Part shown: positions 16,503 through 25,601 of the stretch, piece by piece | Position numbering within the stretch: the first letter of the stretch is position 1 | Layout: every line of letters starts with the position of its first letter | Origin: an uncultured Clostridia bacterium | GTDB taxonomy: Bacteria; Bacillota; Clostridia; Christensenellales; Borkfalkiaceae | Assembly: GCA_944368925.1 (NCBI GenBank) | Contig: CALVXG010000005.1 | Span: 124,001 to 188,000, forward strand | DNA length: 64,000 nt | Direction: 5' to 3' | Translations under genes and position numbers: made by a program | The notes under the pieces: model-generated | What the model was told of the DNA's origin: nothing | What the model saw: the letters and a program-made list of their open reading frames with translations, nothing else | Databases searched by the model: none

Positions 16503-16528
16503 AAAACGGTTGAGTTTTCTCAACCGCT
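16503..16528 (-). terminator. Terminator of the monooxygenase-like gene
   Basis: CGGTTGAG and CTCAACCG with a TTTT-type loop, followed on the minus strand by TTTTTC. It lies about 40 bp after the stop of the gene at 16570-16902. Confidence 0.75.
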
Positions 16529-16569
16529 CTTCACTTTTTCCCTTTATCTATAAAATCGCGTTTGTTTGG

Positions 16570-16902
16570 TCAGCTTTTTATAAACTTTTTATCCTTTTCG
16601 GGGATGCCGCCATCATCCGCCAGGAAGCGCTCTACCCGCATGTGCAGAGAATATTTTTCGCGAAGCGCGGCGATTTCCTGCATCATTTCGGAAGCATGGT
16701 GTCTGTCCAGCGCTTCCGCATTTTCCCAACGGTCGATCAGAAGCACCGTCTCCTTATCTTCCGCGGGAAAAAAGTATTCATATTGTCTGTTCCCTTTCTC
16801 CGCGCGGATACGCGCCACGATCCCCTGTTCGAGCATCTCCCGCGCGAACGCCGCTGCGCTCCCGTTTTCACCCGTATAATAAATATTTACGACAATTTCC
16901 AT
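16570..16902 (-). CDS. Antibiotic biosynthesis monooxygenase (ABM) domain protein
   Basis: 110 residues with the dimeric alpha-beta ferredoxin-like ABM fold: an N-terminal strand MEIVVNIYY, a helix ending in EQGIVARIRAEKGNRQYEYFF, then ETVLLIDRWENAEALDRHHAS, which contains the typical W-x-x-x-x-x-L-x-x-H pattern. Such proteins are small quinol monooxygenases or heme/aromatic-binding proteins. Substrate cannot be told. It lies downstream of purL on the same strand but is separated by a strong hairpin at 16925, so it may have its own promoter. Confidence 0.75.
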   Translation of the reverse strand: MEIVVNIYYTGENGSAAAFAREMLEQGIVARIRAEKGNRQYEYFFPAEDKETVLLIDRWENAEALDRHHASEMMQEIAALREKYSLHMRVERFLADDGGIPEKDKKFIKS

Positions 16903-16924
16903 TCCTTACCCCCGCTTAAAATTC

Positions 16925-16953
16925 TGCCGCACAGCGCGGTGCGCTGTGCGGCA
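16925..16953 (-). terminator. Terminator of the purine operon
   Basis: A perfect 13-bp stem (TGCCGCACAGCGC and its complement) with a 3-nt loop immediately after the purL stop, followed on the minus strand by GAATTTTAAG. Confidence 0.8.
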
Positions 16954-16960
16954 TATCTTT

Positions 16961-19900
16961 TTATTTAAAATACTTGACGCCGCTTTCGAACAGTTTCATG
17001 TCGAAATTGCCGCAGCAGTTCTTATAAAGGTTCTCGCCCGTACGCTCCGTGTGGCCCATTTTTCCGAACACTCTGCCGTCGGGAGAAGTGATGCCTTCGA
17101 TCGCCCAAGCCGACCCGTTCGGGTTGAAGGGATATTCCATCGTAGGCTTACCGCTAAGGTCGCAATACTGCGTCGCGATCTGTCCGTTTGCCGCAAGTTT
17201 TTCCAATTCTTTGGAAGGCGCCACGATTCTGCCCTCGCCGTGCGATACGGGCACCGTGAACACGTCCCCGACCTTGCAGGCCGAAAGCCACGGCGATTTA
17301 TCCGATGCGACACGAATGTCAACAAGCGTGGATACGTGGCGGGATATATTGTTATACGTCAGCGTAGGACTTGTCGCTTTCAAAGGCAGGATCTCGCCGT
17401 ACGGGACAAGCCCCAGCTTGATCAAAGCCTGGAATCCGTTGCAGATACCGAGAACAAGGCCGTCGCGCTCGTGCAACAGTTTCATGACCTGCTCCGCGAT
17501 GCGCGGGTTGCGGAAAGTCGTCGCAATAAATTTGCCGCTTCCGTCCGGCTCGTCGCCACCCGAGAACCCGCCCGGGAATGCAATGATATTGGCGCGCGCG
17601 ATTGCGTCCGCAAACGCTTTCACGCTCTCTTCAATATCCGCCGCGCTGCGGTTTTTCAGCACCACGATTTCGCTTTCCGCCCCTGCAAGATTGAACTTGC
17701 GCGCCGTATCTAGCTCGCAGTTCGTGCCGGGGAACACGGGGATAAATACGCGCGGTTTTGCCGCTTTCGTCGAAATATTCGTGTAACGTGTACTCGTTTT
17801 GAAGTCGACGTCCTTCGCTTTGCCGTTAGCGGAAGCATGGTTGGGGAATACGCTTTCCAGCGCTCCGCAGAACGCCGATTCCGCTTCCGAAAGCGTAACT
17901 TTTTCCTTGTCGTACACAAAGTCCGCTTCCGTCGTTTCCCCGACGTAGATCTTCGGACAATGCAATGCGTCCGCATCGTCGAGCGCGACCAGAATTTCGC
18001 CGTAATGCTCGGACAACAGACAGTCGACATCCCCTTCGAAACGGAATCCGAAACCGTTGCCGAGACAAGATTTTACCACCGCCGAAGCGATGCCGCCGTT
18101 TTCCACGACCGTCGCAAAGCGAATGTTCTTGCTGAGAATGTTGCGATGGATCTCGCGGTACATTGCGGCCAATTCCTTGAAATCGGGAATTTTATCAAAG
18201 TCCTTGTGCATCGGGATCCAGTAAATTTTCTGTCCCTTTTCCGTCACGACGTTCGTGATCAGCTCGCTCGCCTTCGCAGGTGCCAACGCAAAAGAAATCA
18301 GCGTAGGAGGTACGTCGATATGCTCAAACGTACCGCTCATACTGTCTTTCCCGCCAATCGCGCCGAGCCCCAGGCCAATCTGCGCGTACAATGCTCCCAA
18401 AAGCGCCGACAGCGGAACGCCCCAACGCTTCGGATCGCTGTTCAAGCGCATGAAAAATTCCTGGAACGTCAGGCGGATCTCATCGTAATCGCACCCGCTC
18501 GCGATCAGCTTCGCAACCGAGGTCACAATGCTGTAAATGGCGCCCGTGAAAGGACTACTGCTCATAAGCTCCGCGCAATACCCGTACGCGGAAACCGTCG
18601 CCACGTCCGTTTCGCCGCCGCAGATCTTCGCCGCCATCGAGATGGCAGGCGTGAGCTGTCTCTTTCCGCCGAAGGGCATATACACGCTGCGCGCGCCGAT
18701 CGTCGAGTCGAACATCTCCGAAAGGCCTTTCTTCGAGCAAACATTCAGACGGGCGAGCGATGCGAGAAGATCTTCACGGAATTCTTTGCGCTTCAGATCG
18801 AAATACGGCGTTACGTTATCGTCGATTTCCGCCGAAATTACCTGCTTGACACCGTTCGTGTCCAGGAAATCGCGGGAAATATCGACGATCGCCCTGCCCT
18901 TGAACATCATTTTCATGCGACGATCGTCCGTTACGACCGCCACAGGCGTCGCCGCAAGGTTTTCCTGCGCCGCCAGGCGGATAAATTCGTCTTTGTCCTT
19001 CTCGTCCACGACGACCGCCATGCGCTCCTGCGATTCCGAGATCGCAAGCTCCGTTCCCGAAAGCCCTTCGTATTTGAGAGGGACTTTGTCCAGATCGATC
19101 ACCAGCCCGTCCGCCAGTTCACCGATCGCGACCGATACACCGCCCGCACCGAAGTCGTTGCACTTTTTGATCTTGCGCGTGACTTCTTTATTCAAAAACA
19201 GTCTCTGCAGTTTGCGCTCCGTGAGCGGATTACCCTTCTGCACTTCCGCTCCGCACGTCTCCACCGAATGCGCGTCGTGCGCCTTCGAAGACCCCGTCGC
19301 ACCGCCGCAGCCGTCGCGCCCCGTCTCGCCGCCCAAAAGAATGATGATATCCCCTTTCTTCGGCTTTTCGCGGTACACCATGTCCCTGCGTGCGCCGCCG
19401 ACCACAAAGCCCGTTTCCAGACGCTTCGCTTTGTACCCCGGATGATACACTTCGTCGACAATGCCCGTCGCGAGCCCGATTTGGTTGCCGTAGGACGAAA
19501 ATCCCGCCGCCGCCGTCTTCGTGATCACGCGCTGCGGAAGTTTGCCGGGAAGCGTGTCCTCGATCTTTTCGCGCGGATCCGCGCTGCCCGTAACGCGCAT
19601 CGCCTGGTAGACATATGTCCTGCCCGACAGCGGATCGCGGATCGCTCCGCCAAGACAGGTCGCCGCGCCGCCGAACGGCTCGATCTCCGTCGGATGGTTG
19701 TGCGTCTCGTTCTTGAACATCACGAGATATTTTTCCGTCTTTCCGTCTATCTCGGCATCGATACAGATCGAACATGCGTTGATCTCGTCCGATACGTCCA
19801 GATTGTCCAGCCTGCCCTCTTTTTTCAGCTTCTTGACCGCAATCGTCGCAATATCCATGAGACAGGGATATTTGTCCGCACGCTTTGCGTTGAATTCGTT

Positions 19901-20656
19901 AAATAAATCTTTGTAAAGCCCGTATGCCTTTTCGATATGCCCGTTGTCCGAATGTATGGTCACGTCTTTGAGTTCCGTCGCAAACGTCGTGTGACGGCAA
20001 TGATCCGACCAGTACGTGTCGATCACCTTGACTTCCGTCTCCGTCGGGTTCCTGCCCTCTTTCTTGAAATAATCGCGCACAAAGACGAGATCTTCCACGC
20101 TCATCGCAAAACCGTTCTTTTTGTGGTACTGCGCGATCTCGTTCACGGACATATCGATAAAGCCCGCCACTTCCGCCACGTCGTGCGTCTGCATCTTCGC
20201 ACGCGCCAACGTTTTCGGCTTCTCCAACGATACCTCCGAGCTCTCCACAGGGTTTATAAGATGCTTCTTGATCCGCTCCAGCTCCCCGTCCGTAACTCCC
20301 TTGACACCGAATACGCGCGCACATTTGATCAAAGGACGGTTTTTCTGCGTCAGAAGCTGCACGCATTGCGCCGCACTGTCCGCCCGCTGGTCATACTGCC
20401 CGTCCAAAAATGCGATCGCAAATACCTTGTAATCTTCGTCCAGCGGCAACTCTTCCCGATATACGTTGTCCACGGGAGGTTCGGAAAATACATTCACGAT
20501 CGCGCCTTCCAGCTCCTCTTCGCTGATGCCTTCCACGTCGTAACGCAGGATCTCGCGCAGCTCTTCCACGCCGATCCCAAGCTGCGTCTCCAGATCCTCC
20601 CGAATCTTCTTCGCCTGTAAATTTTCCTTTTTCTCTACATAAATTCTGTATATCAT
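16961..20656 (-). CDS. purL: Phosphoribosylformylglycinamidine synthase, single-chain (PurL)
   Basis: Fourth step of de novo IMP synthesis: FGAR + Gln + ATP to FGAM. A single polypeptide of 1231 residues combines a PurS-like N-terminus (IYRIYVEKKENL), two AIRS-like halves (with YWSDHCRHTTF and GGKDSMSGTF) and a C-terminal class I glutaminase (FPGTNCE, GICNGFQ with the catalytic Cys, and SHGEGR). This one-chain clostridial type replaces the PurS/PurQ/PurL complex of Bacillus. Start chosen at ATG 20656, seven bases after the purD stop; a longer frame from 20734 would run inside purD. Last gene of the operon. Confidence 0.96.
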   Translation of the reverse strand: MIYRIYVEKKENLQAKKIREDLETQLGIGVEELREILRYDVEGISEEELEGAIVNVFSEPPVDNVYREELPLDEDYKVFAIAFLDGQYDQRADSAAQCVQLLTQKNRPLIKCARVFGVKGVTDGELERIKKHLINPVESSEVSLEKPKTLARAKMQTHDVAEVAGFIDMSVNEIAQYHKKNGFAMSVEDLVFVRDYFKKEGRNPTETEVKVIDTYWSDHCRHTTFATELKDVTIHSDNGHIEKAYGLYKDLFNEFNAKRADKYPCLMDIATIAVKKLKKEGRLDNLDVSDEINACSICIDAEIDGKTEKYLVMFKNETHNHPTEIEPFGGAATCLGGAIRDPLSGRTYVYQAMRVTGSADPREKIEDTLPGKLPQRVITKTAAAGFSSYGNQIGLATGIVDEVYHPGYKAKRLETGFVVGGARRDMVYREKPKKGDIIILLGGETGRDGCGGATGSSKAHDAHSVETCGAEVQKGNPLTERKLQRLFLNKEVTRKIKKCNDFGAGGVSVAIGELADGLVIDLDKVPLKYEGLSGTELAISESQERMAVVVDEKDKDEFIRLAAQENLAATPVAVVTDDRRMKMMFKGRAIVDISRDFLDTNGVKQVISAEIDDNVTPYFDLKRKEFREDLLASLARLNVCSKKGLSEMFDSTIGARSVYMPFGGKRQLTPAISMAAKICGGETDVATVSAYGYCAELMSSSPFTGAIYSIVTSVAKLIASGCDYDEIRLTFQEFFMRLNSDPKRWGVPLSALLGALYAQIGLGLGAIGGKDSMSGTFEHIDVPPTLISFALAPAKASELITNVVTEKGQKIYWIPMHKDFDKIPDFKELAAMYREIHRNILSKNIRFATVVENGGIASAVVKSCLGNGFGFRFEGDVDCLLSEHYGEILVALDDADALHCPKIYVGETTEADFVYDKEKVTLSEAESAFCGALESVFPNHASANGKAKDVDFKTSTRYTNISTKAAKPRVFIPVFPGTNCELDTARKFNLAGAESEIVVLKNRSAADIEESVKAFADAIARANIIAFPGGFSGGDEPDGSGKFIATTFRNPRIAEQVMKLLHERDGLVLGICNGFQALIKLGLVPYGEILPLKATSPTLTYNNISRHVSTLVDIRVASDKSPWLSACKVGDVFTVPVSHGEGRIVAPSKELEKLAANGQIATQYCDLSGKPTMEYPFNPNGSAWAIEGITSPDGRVFGKMGHTERTGENLYKNCCGNFDMKLFESGVKYFK

Positions 20657-20663
20657 TGCGCTT

Positions 20664-21950
20664 TCATTCCTCTGCGTTGTATTTGATCCCGATATCCTTG
20701 CGGTATTGCATTCCGTCAAAGTGTATCTTTTCAATGTTCTTATACGCCTTTTCTCTCGCTTCTTTCACCGTCTTCCCCTTCGCACATACGCCGAGTACCC
20801 TGCCGCCGTTCGTCTTGAGAACGCCGTTCTCCATCGCCGTCCCCGCATGATACAAGAATACGTCTTTGTCCAAATCGCCGATCGTGATCTCCTTGCCTTT
20901 GGCATATTTCTGCGGATATCCGCCGCTCGCAAGCACCACGCACACGCAGGCGCCTTCTTCCCATTCGATCTTGACATCCGCAAGCCGCTCGTCCGTCACC
21001 GCCTGGAAAATCTCCATCAGATCCGTTTTCAGCATCGGAAGCACTACCTGCGTCTCCGGATCGCCGAAACGCGAATTGTATTCCACGACCTTCATCCCCT
21101 CCGGCGTGCGCATCAGCCCGAAGTACAGAACTCCCTTGAACGGCCTGCCTTCCGCATTCATCGCATGCACCGTCGGCAAAAGGATCTTTTCCATCACTTC
21201 GTCCGCGATCTCTTTCGTATAGAACGGGCAGGGCGTAAACGTTCCCATGCCGCCCGTGTTCAAGCCTTTGTCTCCGTCCAGCGCCCGCTTATGGTCACAG
21301 CTCGGGATCATCGGCACGATCGTCTTACCGTCCGTAAACGTCAGCACGGAAACTTCTTCCCCGGGCGTAAACTCCTTGCCCTTCAGAAATTCTTCCACAA
21401 CGATCTTGTTGCCCGCCGCTCCGAACGCCTTGTCCAGCATGATCTGCTTCAATCCGTCCTTCGCCTGCTGCAGATCCTCACAGATCAGCACGCCCTTGCC
21501 AAGCGCAAGCCCGTCCGCCTTCAAAACCACGGGGAATTTTCCCTTTTCCACGTATGCGAGCGCCTTTTCGTAATCGTCGAAAATTTCATACGCCGCCGTC
21601 GGGATCCCGTATTTTTTCATCAGCCCTTTCGCAAACGCCTTGCTCGACTCGATCTGCGCCGCCTTCTTGTTCGGCCCGAACACGCGGTGCCCGCGGCTTT
21701 CCAGTTCGTCCGCAAGTCCCAGCGCCAAAGGATCGTCCGGCGCAATGACCGTATATTCCACGTCCTTATGCGCGTCCACCCAGTCGCCGACCGCTTTCAA
21801 GTCGCAATAATCTACGTCCACACATTCGGCAAGCTGCGCGATCCCCGCATTGCCTTTCATGCAATATATCTTATCCACCAAAGGACTCTTCGCAAGTGCC
21901 GCTACGATCGCATGCTCCCTGCCGCCGTTCCCGATTACAAGTACGTTCAT
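20664..21950 (-). CDS. purD: Phosphoribosylamine-glycine ligase (GAR synthetase)
   Basis: Second step of purine synthesis, an ATP-grasp ligase joining glycine to phosphoribosylamine. The N-terminal NVLVIGNGGREHAI signature is followed by the ATP-grasp core with FPVVLKADGLALGKGV and, near residue 290, the motif FGDPETQ. 428 residues is typical. It starts 12 bp after the purH stop, with a tight gap to purL downstream. Confidence 0.97.
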   Translation of the reverse strand: MNVLVIGNGGREHAIVAALAKSPLVDKIYCMKGNAGIAQLAECVDVDYCDLKAVGDWVDAHKDVEYTVIAPDDPLALGLADELESRGHRVFGPNKKAAQIESSKAFAKGLMKKYGIPTAAYEIFDDYEKALAYVEKGKFPVVLKADGLALGKGVLICEDLQQAKDGLKQIMLDKAFGAAGNKIVVEEFLKGKEFTPGEEVSVLTFTDGKTIVPMIPSCDHKRALDGDKGLNTGGMGTFTPCPFYTKEIADEVMEKILLPTVHAMNAEGRPFKGVLYFGLMRTPEGMKVVEYNSRFGDPETQVVLPMLKTDLMEIFQAVTDERLADVKIEWEEGACVCVVLASGGYPQKYAKGKEITIGDLDKDVFLYHAGTAMENGVLKTNGGRVLGVCAKGKTVKEAREKAYKNIEKIHFDGMQYRKDIGIKYNAEE

Positions 21951-21962
21951 CGCATTCGCCTC

Positions 21963-23147
21963 TCAGTGATGGAACAGGCGCATTCCCGTAAACGCCATGA
22001 CCATGTTGTATTTGTCGCACGCCTCGATCACGAGATCGTCACGCACCGACCCGCCCGGCTGCGCCACATACGACACGCCGCTCTTTCTCGCGCGCTCGAT
22101 GTTGTCCGAGAACGGGAAAAACGCGTCGCTTCCCAATGATACCCCCGTGATCTTCGAAAGATACGCTTTCTGCTCCTCTTTCGTGAACGGTTCGGGACGT
22201 ACCGCAAAGTATTTCTTCCAGACGTCGTCACCCAAAACGTCCTCGCATTCGTCCGAAAGATAAATATCGATAATGTTGTTTTTGTCCGGCCTGCCTACGC
22301 CTTCCGCAAACTGAAGGCCGAGCACTTTGTCGCTCTGGCGCAAATGCCAAAGATCCGCTTTCGTGCCCGCAAGCCGCGTGCAATGGATACGCGACTGCTG
22401 CCCCGCACCCACGCCGATCGCCTGCCCGTCCGCAGCAAAGCATACGGAGTTCGACTGCGTGTATTTGAGCGTGATCAGCGCTATGATCAGATCCGTCACC
22501 GCATCTTCCGGCAGCGTCTTGTTCTTCGTCACGATGTTTTTCAGAAGATCGGCATTGATCTTGAATTCGTTCCTGCCCTGCTCGAACGTGACGCCGTATA
22601 CCTGCTTATGCTCGATCGGATCGGGTTTGTAATCTTTGTCGATCCTGACAATGTTATACCCGCCCTTGCGCTTCGCTTTGAGAATTTCCAGCGCTTTCGC
22701 CGTATAGCCGGGCGCAATGATCCCGTCCGAAACTTCGCGCTTGATGATCGTCGCCGTCACTTCGTCGCATACGTCCGAAAGAGCGATCCAGTCGCCGAAC
22801 GATGACATTCTGTCCGTTCCCCTTGCCCGTGCATACGCACATGCCAAAGGCGAATCGTCCAACCCCTCGATATCGTCAACAAAACAAGACTTCTTCAGCC
22901 GTTCCGAAAGTTTCTTGCCGACCGAAGCACTCGTAGGACTGACGTGCTTGAACGACGTCGCCGCTACCTGACCCGTGCTTTCCTTTATTTCTTTCACCAG
23001 CTGCCAGCTGTTGAATGCGTCCAGAAAATTGATGTACCCGGGCTTACCGTTCAGGATCTCGATCGGCAAATCTTTCCCGTTTTCCATAAAGATACGCGAC
23101 GGCTTCTGATTCGGGTTGCAGCCGTATTTCAACTGAAATTCTTTCAT
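21963..23147 (-). CDS. purH: AICAR transformylase, stand-alone (PurH C-terminal domain type)
   Basis: Ninth step: transfers formyl from 10-formyl-THF to AICAR. 394 residues corresponding to the transformylase part of PurH, without the N-terminal IMP cyclohydrolase (MGS-like) domain. The family motifs TSFKHVSPTSA (with the catalytic K-H) and YTQSNSVCFAADGQAIGVGAGQQSR are clear, as is DAFFPFSDNIERA. The missing cyclohydrolase activity is supplied by the adjacent PurO-family gene upstream. This split arrangement is shared with archaea and several Clostridia. Confidence 0.95.
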   Translation of the reverse strand: MKEFQLKYGCNPNQKPSRIFMENGKDLPIEILNGKPGYINFLDAFNSWQLVKEIKESTGQVAATSFKHVSPTSASVGKKLSERLKKSCFVDDIEGLDDSPLACAYARARGTDRMSSFGDWIALSDVCDEVTATIIKREVSDGIIAPGYTAKALEILKAKRKGGYNIVRIDKDYKPDPIEHKQVYGVTFEQGRNEFKINADLLKNIVTKNKTLPEDAVTDLIIALITLKYTQSNSVCFAADGQAIGVGAGQQSRIHCTRLAGTKADLWHLRQSDKVLGLQFAEGVGRPDKNNIIDIYLSDECEDVLGDDVWKKYFAVRPEPFTKEEQKAYLSKITGVSLGSDAFFPFSDNIERARKSGVSYVAQPGGSVRDDLVIEACDKYNMVMAFTGMRLFHH

Positions 23148-23159
23148 CGCTCTTTCTCC

Positions 23160-23879
23160 TTATTTATTCTTATTTACAAGTACTTTTTCATACTTGCCGC
23201 TCGCAAGATCCGTATAGCGCACATACAGAGAAATCTTGTTGTTTTCGTTCAGATTATTCCATAACGTATCTGCAAATTCATGAATATCATCCGGGATCTG
23301 AACCCGCTCAGGCTCTCCCGTAAACGTAGGGATCGGATTTCCGTCACAATTGTAGGTGTGGATAAAATGTCCCAACCCGCACCGCGGCTCATAAGAGAAC
23401 GTGTAACGGTTGCAGGAGCTGCCCGCCGCATCCGCACTCTTCAAAATGCTCAGTTTGTATGTAAAATCACCGTTTGCAAAATCCAAAATTCCGCTGATAC
23501 GCGGCGTGAAATTCGGGGCGTCCGGTTCAAAACAGCGCGTCTGCAATGCCTCTTCAAACGTCTTCCCGTTCATGAGATAATCGTACACCGTGTCCGTCTG
23601 ATCGCCGTTCGTCACGATCACGCTGCTCTTCGCCTTGCGAACGGGCGAATAGATGATCAGCGAAGGATCTTCGACCTTGCTCGCGTCAAAGGGATAAATC
23701 GTGACAGCGTCCCCCTCTTCTTTGAACACGCGGTTGCGGCTGTTCTCGCTCCTGCCCATGATAAAATACGCAAATACCGCTTTCTTGCCGTCCTCGCTCT
23801 TGCCGATCACGATCCCGCGGCCGACATAACTGTTATCCTTGATCAGTTCGCCGATATCCGATACAGAATATATATCCAT
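23160..23879 (-). CDS. purO: IMP cyclohydrolase, PurO family
   Basis: Final step: FAICAR to IMP. 239 residues. Recognisable PurO landmarks are the N-terminal YVGRGIVIGKSEDGKKAVFAYFIMGRSENSRNRVF (in pieces), SVIVTNGDQTD, and EPRCGLGHFIHTY near residue 175. PurO is best known from archaea but also occurs in Clostridia next to a transformylase-only PurH, exactly as here (12-bp gap). It is the functional replacement for the missing N-terminal domain of PurH. Confidence 0.9.
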   Translation of the reverse strand: MDIYSVSDIGELIKDNSYVGRGIVIGKSEDGKKAVFAYFIMGRSENSRNRVFKEEGDAVTIYPFDASKVEDPSLIIYSPVRKAKSSVIVTNGDQTDTVYDYLMNGKTFEEALQTRCFEPDAPNFTPRISGILDFANGDFTYKLSILKSADAAGSSCNRYTFSYEPRCGLGHFIHTYNCDGNPIPTFTGEPERVQIPDDIHEFADTLWNNLNENNKISLYVRYTDLASGKYEKVLVNKNK

Positions 23880-23940
23880 TATTGTACCCCGTTGATTTTT
23901 ATTTTCACGCTCACGCGTCCGTTTGCTTTTTGCGCTCCGC

Positions 23941-24558
23941 TTATTCGCAAATGCGCACCTTTCTTCCGTCTTTGATGACTTTTCCCGTCGTTAAAAGCCG
24001 CACCGCTTCGGGCAACGCCCTGTGTTCCTCTTCCAGTATGCGCGCCTGCAGCGTCTCGGGCGTATCGTCTTGTGCGACCGCAACCGCTCTCTGCAATAAA
24101 ATCGCTCCGCTGTCATAATGCTCGTCTACAAAATGCACGGTCAGCCCCGATATCTTTACCCCGTACTCGATCGCTGCCTTATGTACGTTCAGTCCGTAAT
24201 ACCCTTTTCCGCAAAAGGACGGGATCAGGGACGGATGAATGTTGATGATACGATCGGGATAAGCGCGGATCAGATTTTCCGGAACCATCGAAAGATACCC
24301 TGCCAGCACAATATAATCCACGCCGCGCGCCTGTAATTCCGCTATCAGCTTTCCGCCCAACGCTTCCGCATCCGCAAAATCTTTTCTGCTGCAGACGATA
24401 CTCTCAATACGATGTTTTTTCGCGCGCTCGATCGCATAAATTCCGGGCTTAGACGCAACAAGGAGAGAGATCTCGCAAAAGTTCTCTCTCTCGTTCGCAT
24501 CGATGACGGATTGGAAATCACTGCCTGAACCGCTCGCAAAAACCGCTATCCGCTTCAC
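23941..24558 (-). CDS. purN: Phosphoribosylglycinamide formyltransferase PurN
   Basis: Third step: 10-formyl-THF-dependent formylation of GAR. 205 residues with [18 protein letters not shown], the catalytic Asn-His-Asp set visible in [11 protein letters not shown] and [13 protein letters not shown], and [16 protein letters not shown] near the C-terminus. The start codon overlaps the last codon of purM by four bases, so the two are translationally coupled. Together with PurH it makes the operon a heavy consumer of formyl-THF, which fits the ZTP switch on pflB nearby. Confidence 0.97.
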   Translation of the reverse strand: MKRIAVFASGSGSDFQSVIDANERENFCEISLLVASKPGIYAIERAKKHRIESIVCSRKDFADAEALGGKLIAELQARGVDYIVLAGYLSMVPENLIRAYPDRIINIHPSLIPSFCGKGYYGLNVHKAAIEYGVKISGLTVHFVDEHYDSGAILLQRAVAVAQDDTPETLQARILEEEHRALPEAVRLLTTGKVIKDGRKVRICE

Positions 24559-25583
24559 TTGATGATTACCCCTTTGCCCTTGACCGTCTCACCGATCACA
24601 TATGCCTTTTCGCCCGTAGATTCCAGCACGCGGATCGTTTCGTCCGCATCTTTCTTATCTACGCATACGACCATACCGATCCCCATGTTGAACGTGTTGT
24701 AGATCTGATCGTCCGTCGTCTCCGATTTTTCACGCATGATGCGGAAAATCTCGGGAAGCGGATACGAATCTTTGCGGATCTCACAGCCGATCCCTTCGGG
24801 GAAAATGCGCGGAACATTCTCGATGAACCCGCCGCCCGTTATGTGCGCGATCCCCTTCACCTTCACTTTCGTGATCAGATTCAGTATGCTCCTGACATAA
24901 ATTTTCGTCGGCGTCAAAAGTACGTTCAATACTTTGTCTTTCAGCCTGTCGTCATAACGGTCCAAATCGTGCGAATGCAGATTGTCCCCGAACAGTTTGC
25001 GCACCAGCGAATACCCGTTCGAATGAATCCCGCTCGACGCAAGCCCGATCAAGACGTCTCCCGCTTTTATCTCCTTGCCGTTGATGATGTCCTTCTTGTC
25101 GACGATCCCTACGGCAAATCCCGCTATATCGTACTCCCCGTCCGGATAAAATCCCGGCATTTCCGCCGTCTCGCCGCCGATCAGCGCGCAGCCCGACTGA
25201 CGGCAGCCTTCCGCAACACCCGAAACGACCGTCGCCACCGTCTCCGGCGACAGTTTGCCCGTCGCAAAATAGTCCAGGAAAAACAGCGGCTTCGCCCCCT
25301 GGCAGACAATATCGTTCACGCACATCGCCACCGCATCGATCCCGATCGTGTCGTGCTTGTTCGCCAGAAATGCGTATTTGAGCTTCGTGCCGACGCCGTC
25401 CGTCCCGGCTACCAACACCGGTTCGCTCATCTTCTCGCCCGCAATCGAATAAAATCCGCCGAAAGAACCGATGTCGCCCAGCACGTTCCCGTTAAACGTC
25501 GTCTGAACATGCTTCTTCATCAGCTCTACCGCTTTGTAACCGCGCTCTACGTCCACCCCGCTGTCCTTGTAGGATATAGCCAT
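24555..25583 (-). CDS. purM: Phosphoribosylformylglycinamidine cyclo-ligase (AIR synthetase)
   Basis: Fifth step: ATP-dependent ring closure of FGAM to AIR. 342 residues beginning [16 protein letters not shown], with [29 protein letters not shown] and [13 protein letters not shown], all standard PurM motifs. It starts 18 bp after the purF stop with AAGGAGAGAGG upstream. Confidence 0.98.
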   Translation of the reverse strand: MAISYKDSGVDVERGYKAVELMKKHVQTTFNGNVLGDIGSFGGFYSIAGEKMSEPVLVAGTDGVGTKLKYAFLANKHDTIGIDAVAMCVNDIVCQGAKPLFFLDYFATGKLSPETVATVVSGVAEGCRQSGCALIGGETAEMPGFYPDGEYDIAGFAVGIVDKKDIINGKEIKAGDVLIGLASSGIHSNGYSLVRKLFGDNLHSHDLDRYDDRLKDKVLNVLLTPTKIYVRSILNLITKVKVKGIAHITGGGFIENVPRIFPEGIGCEIRKDSYPLPEIFRIMREKSETTDDQIYNTFNMGIGMVVCVDKKDADETIRVLESTGEKAYVIGETVKGKGVIIK

Positions 25584-25601
25584 AACCTCTCTCCTTAATG
25601 A

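Noticed and set aside
17837-19906. Plus-strand ORF of 689 codons opposite purL, and similar long ORFs opposite pflB, htpG and oadA
   Set aside because: All lie inside genes with complete family motifs on the other strand and have the same Arg/His-rich composition.
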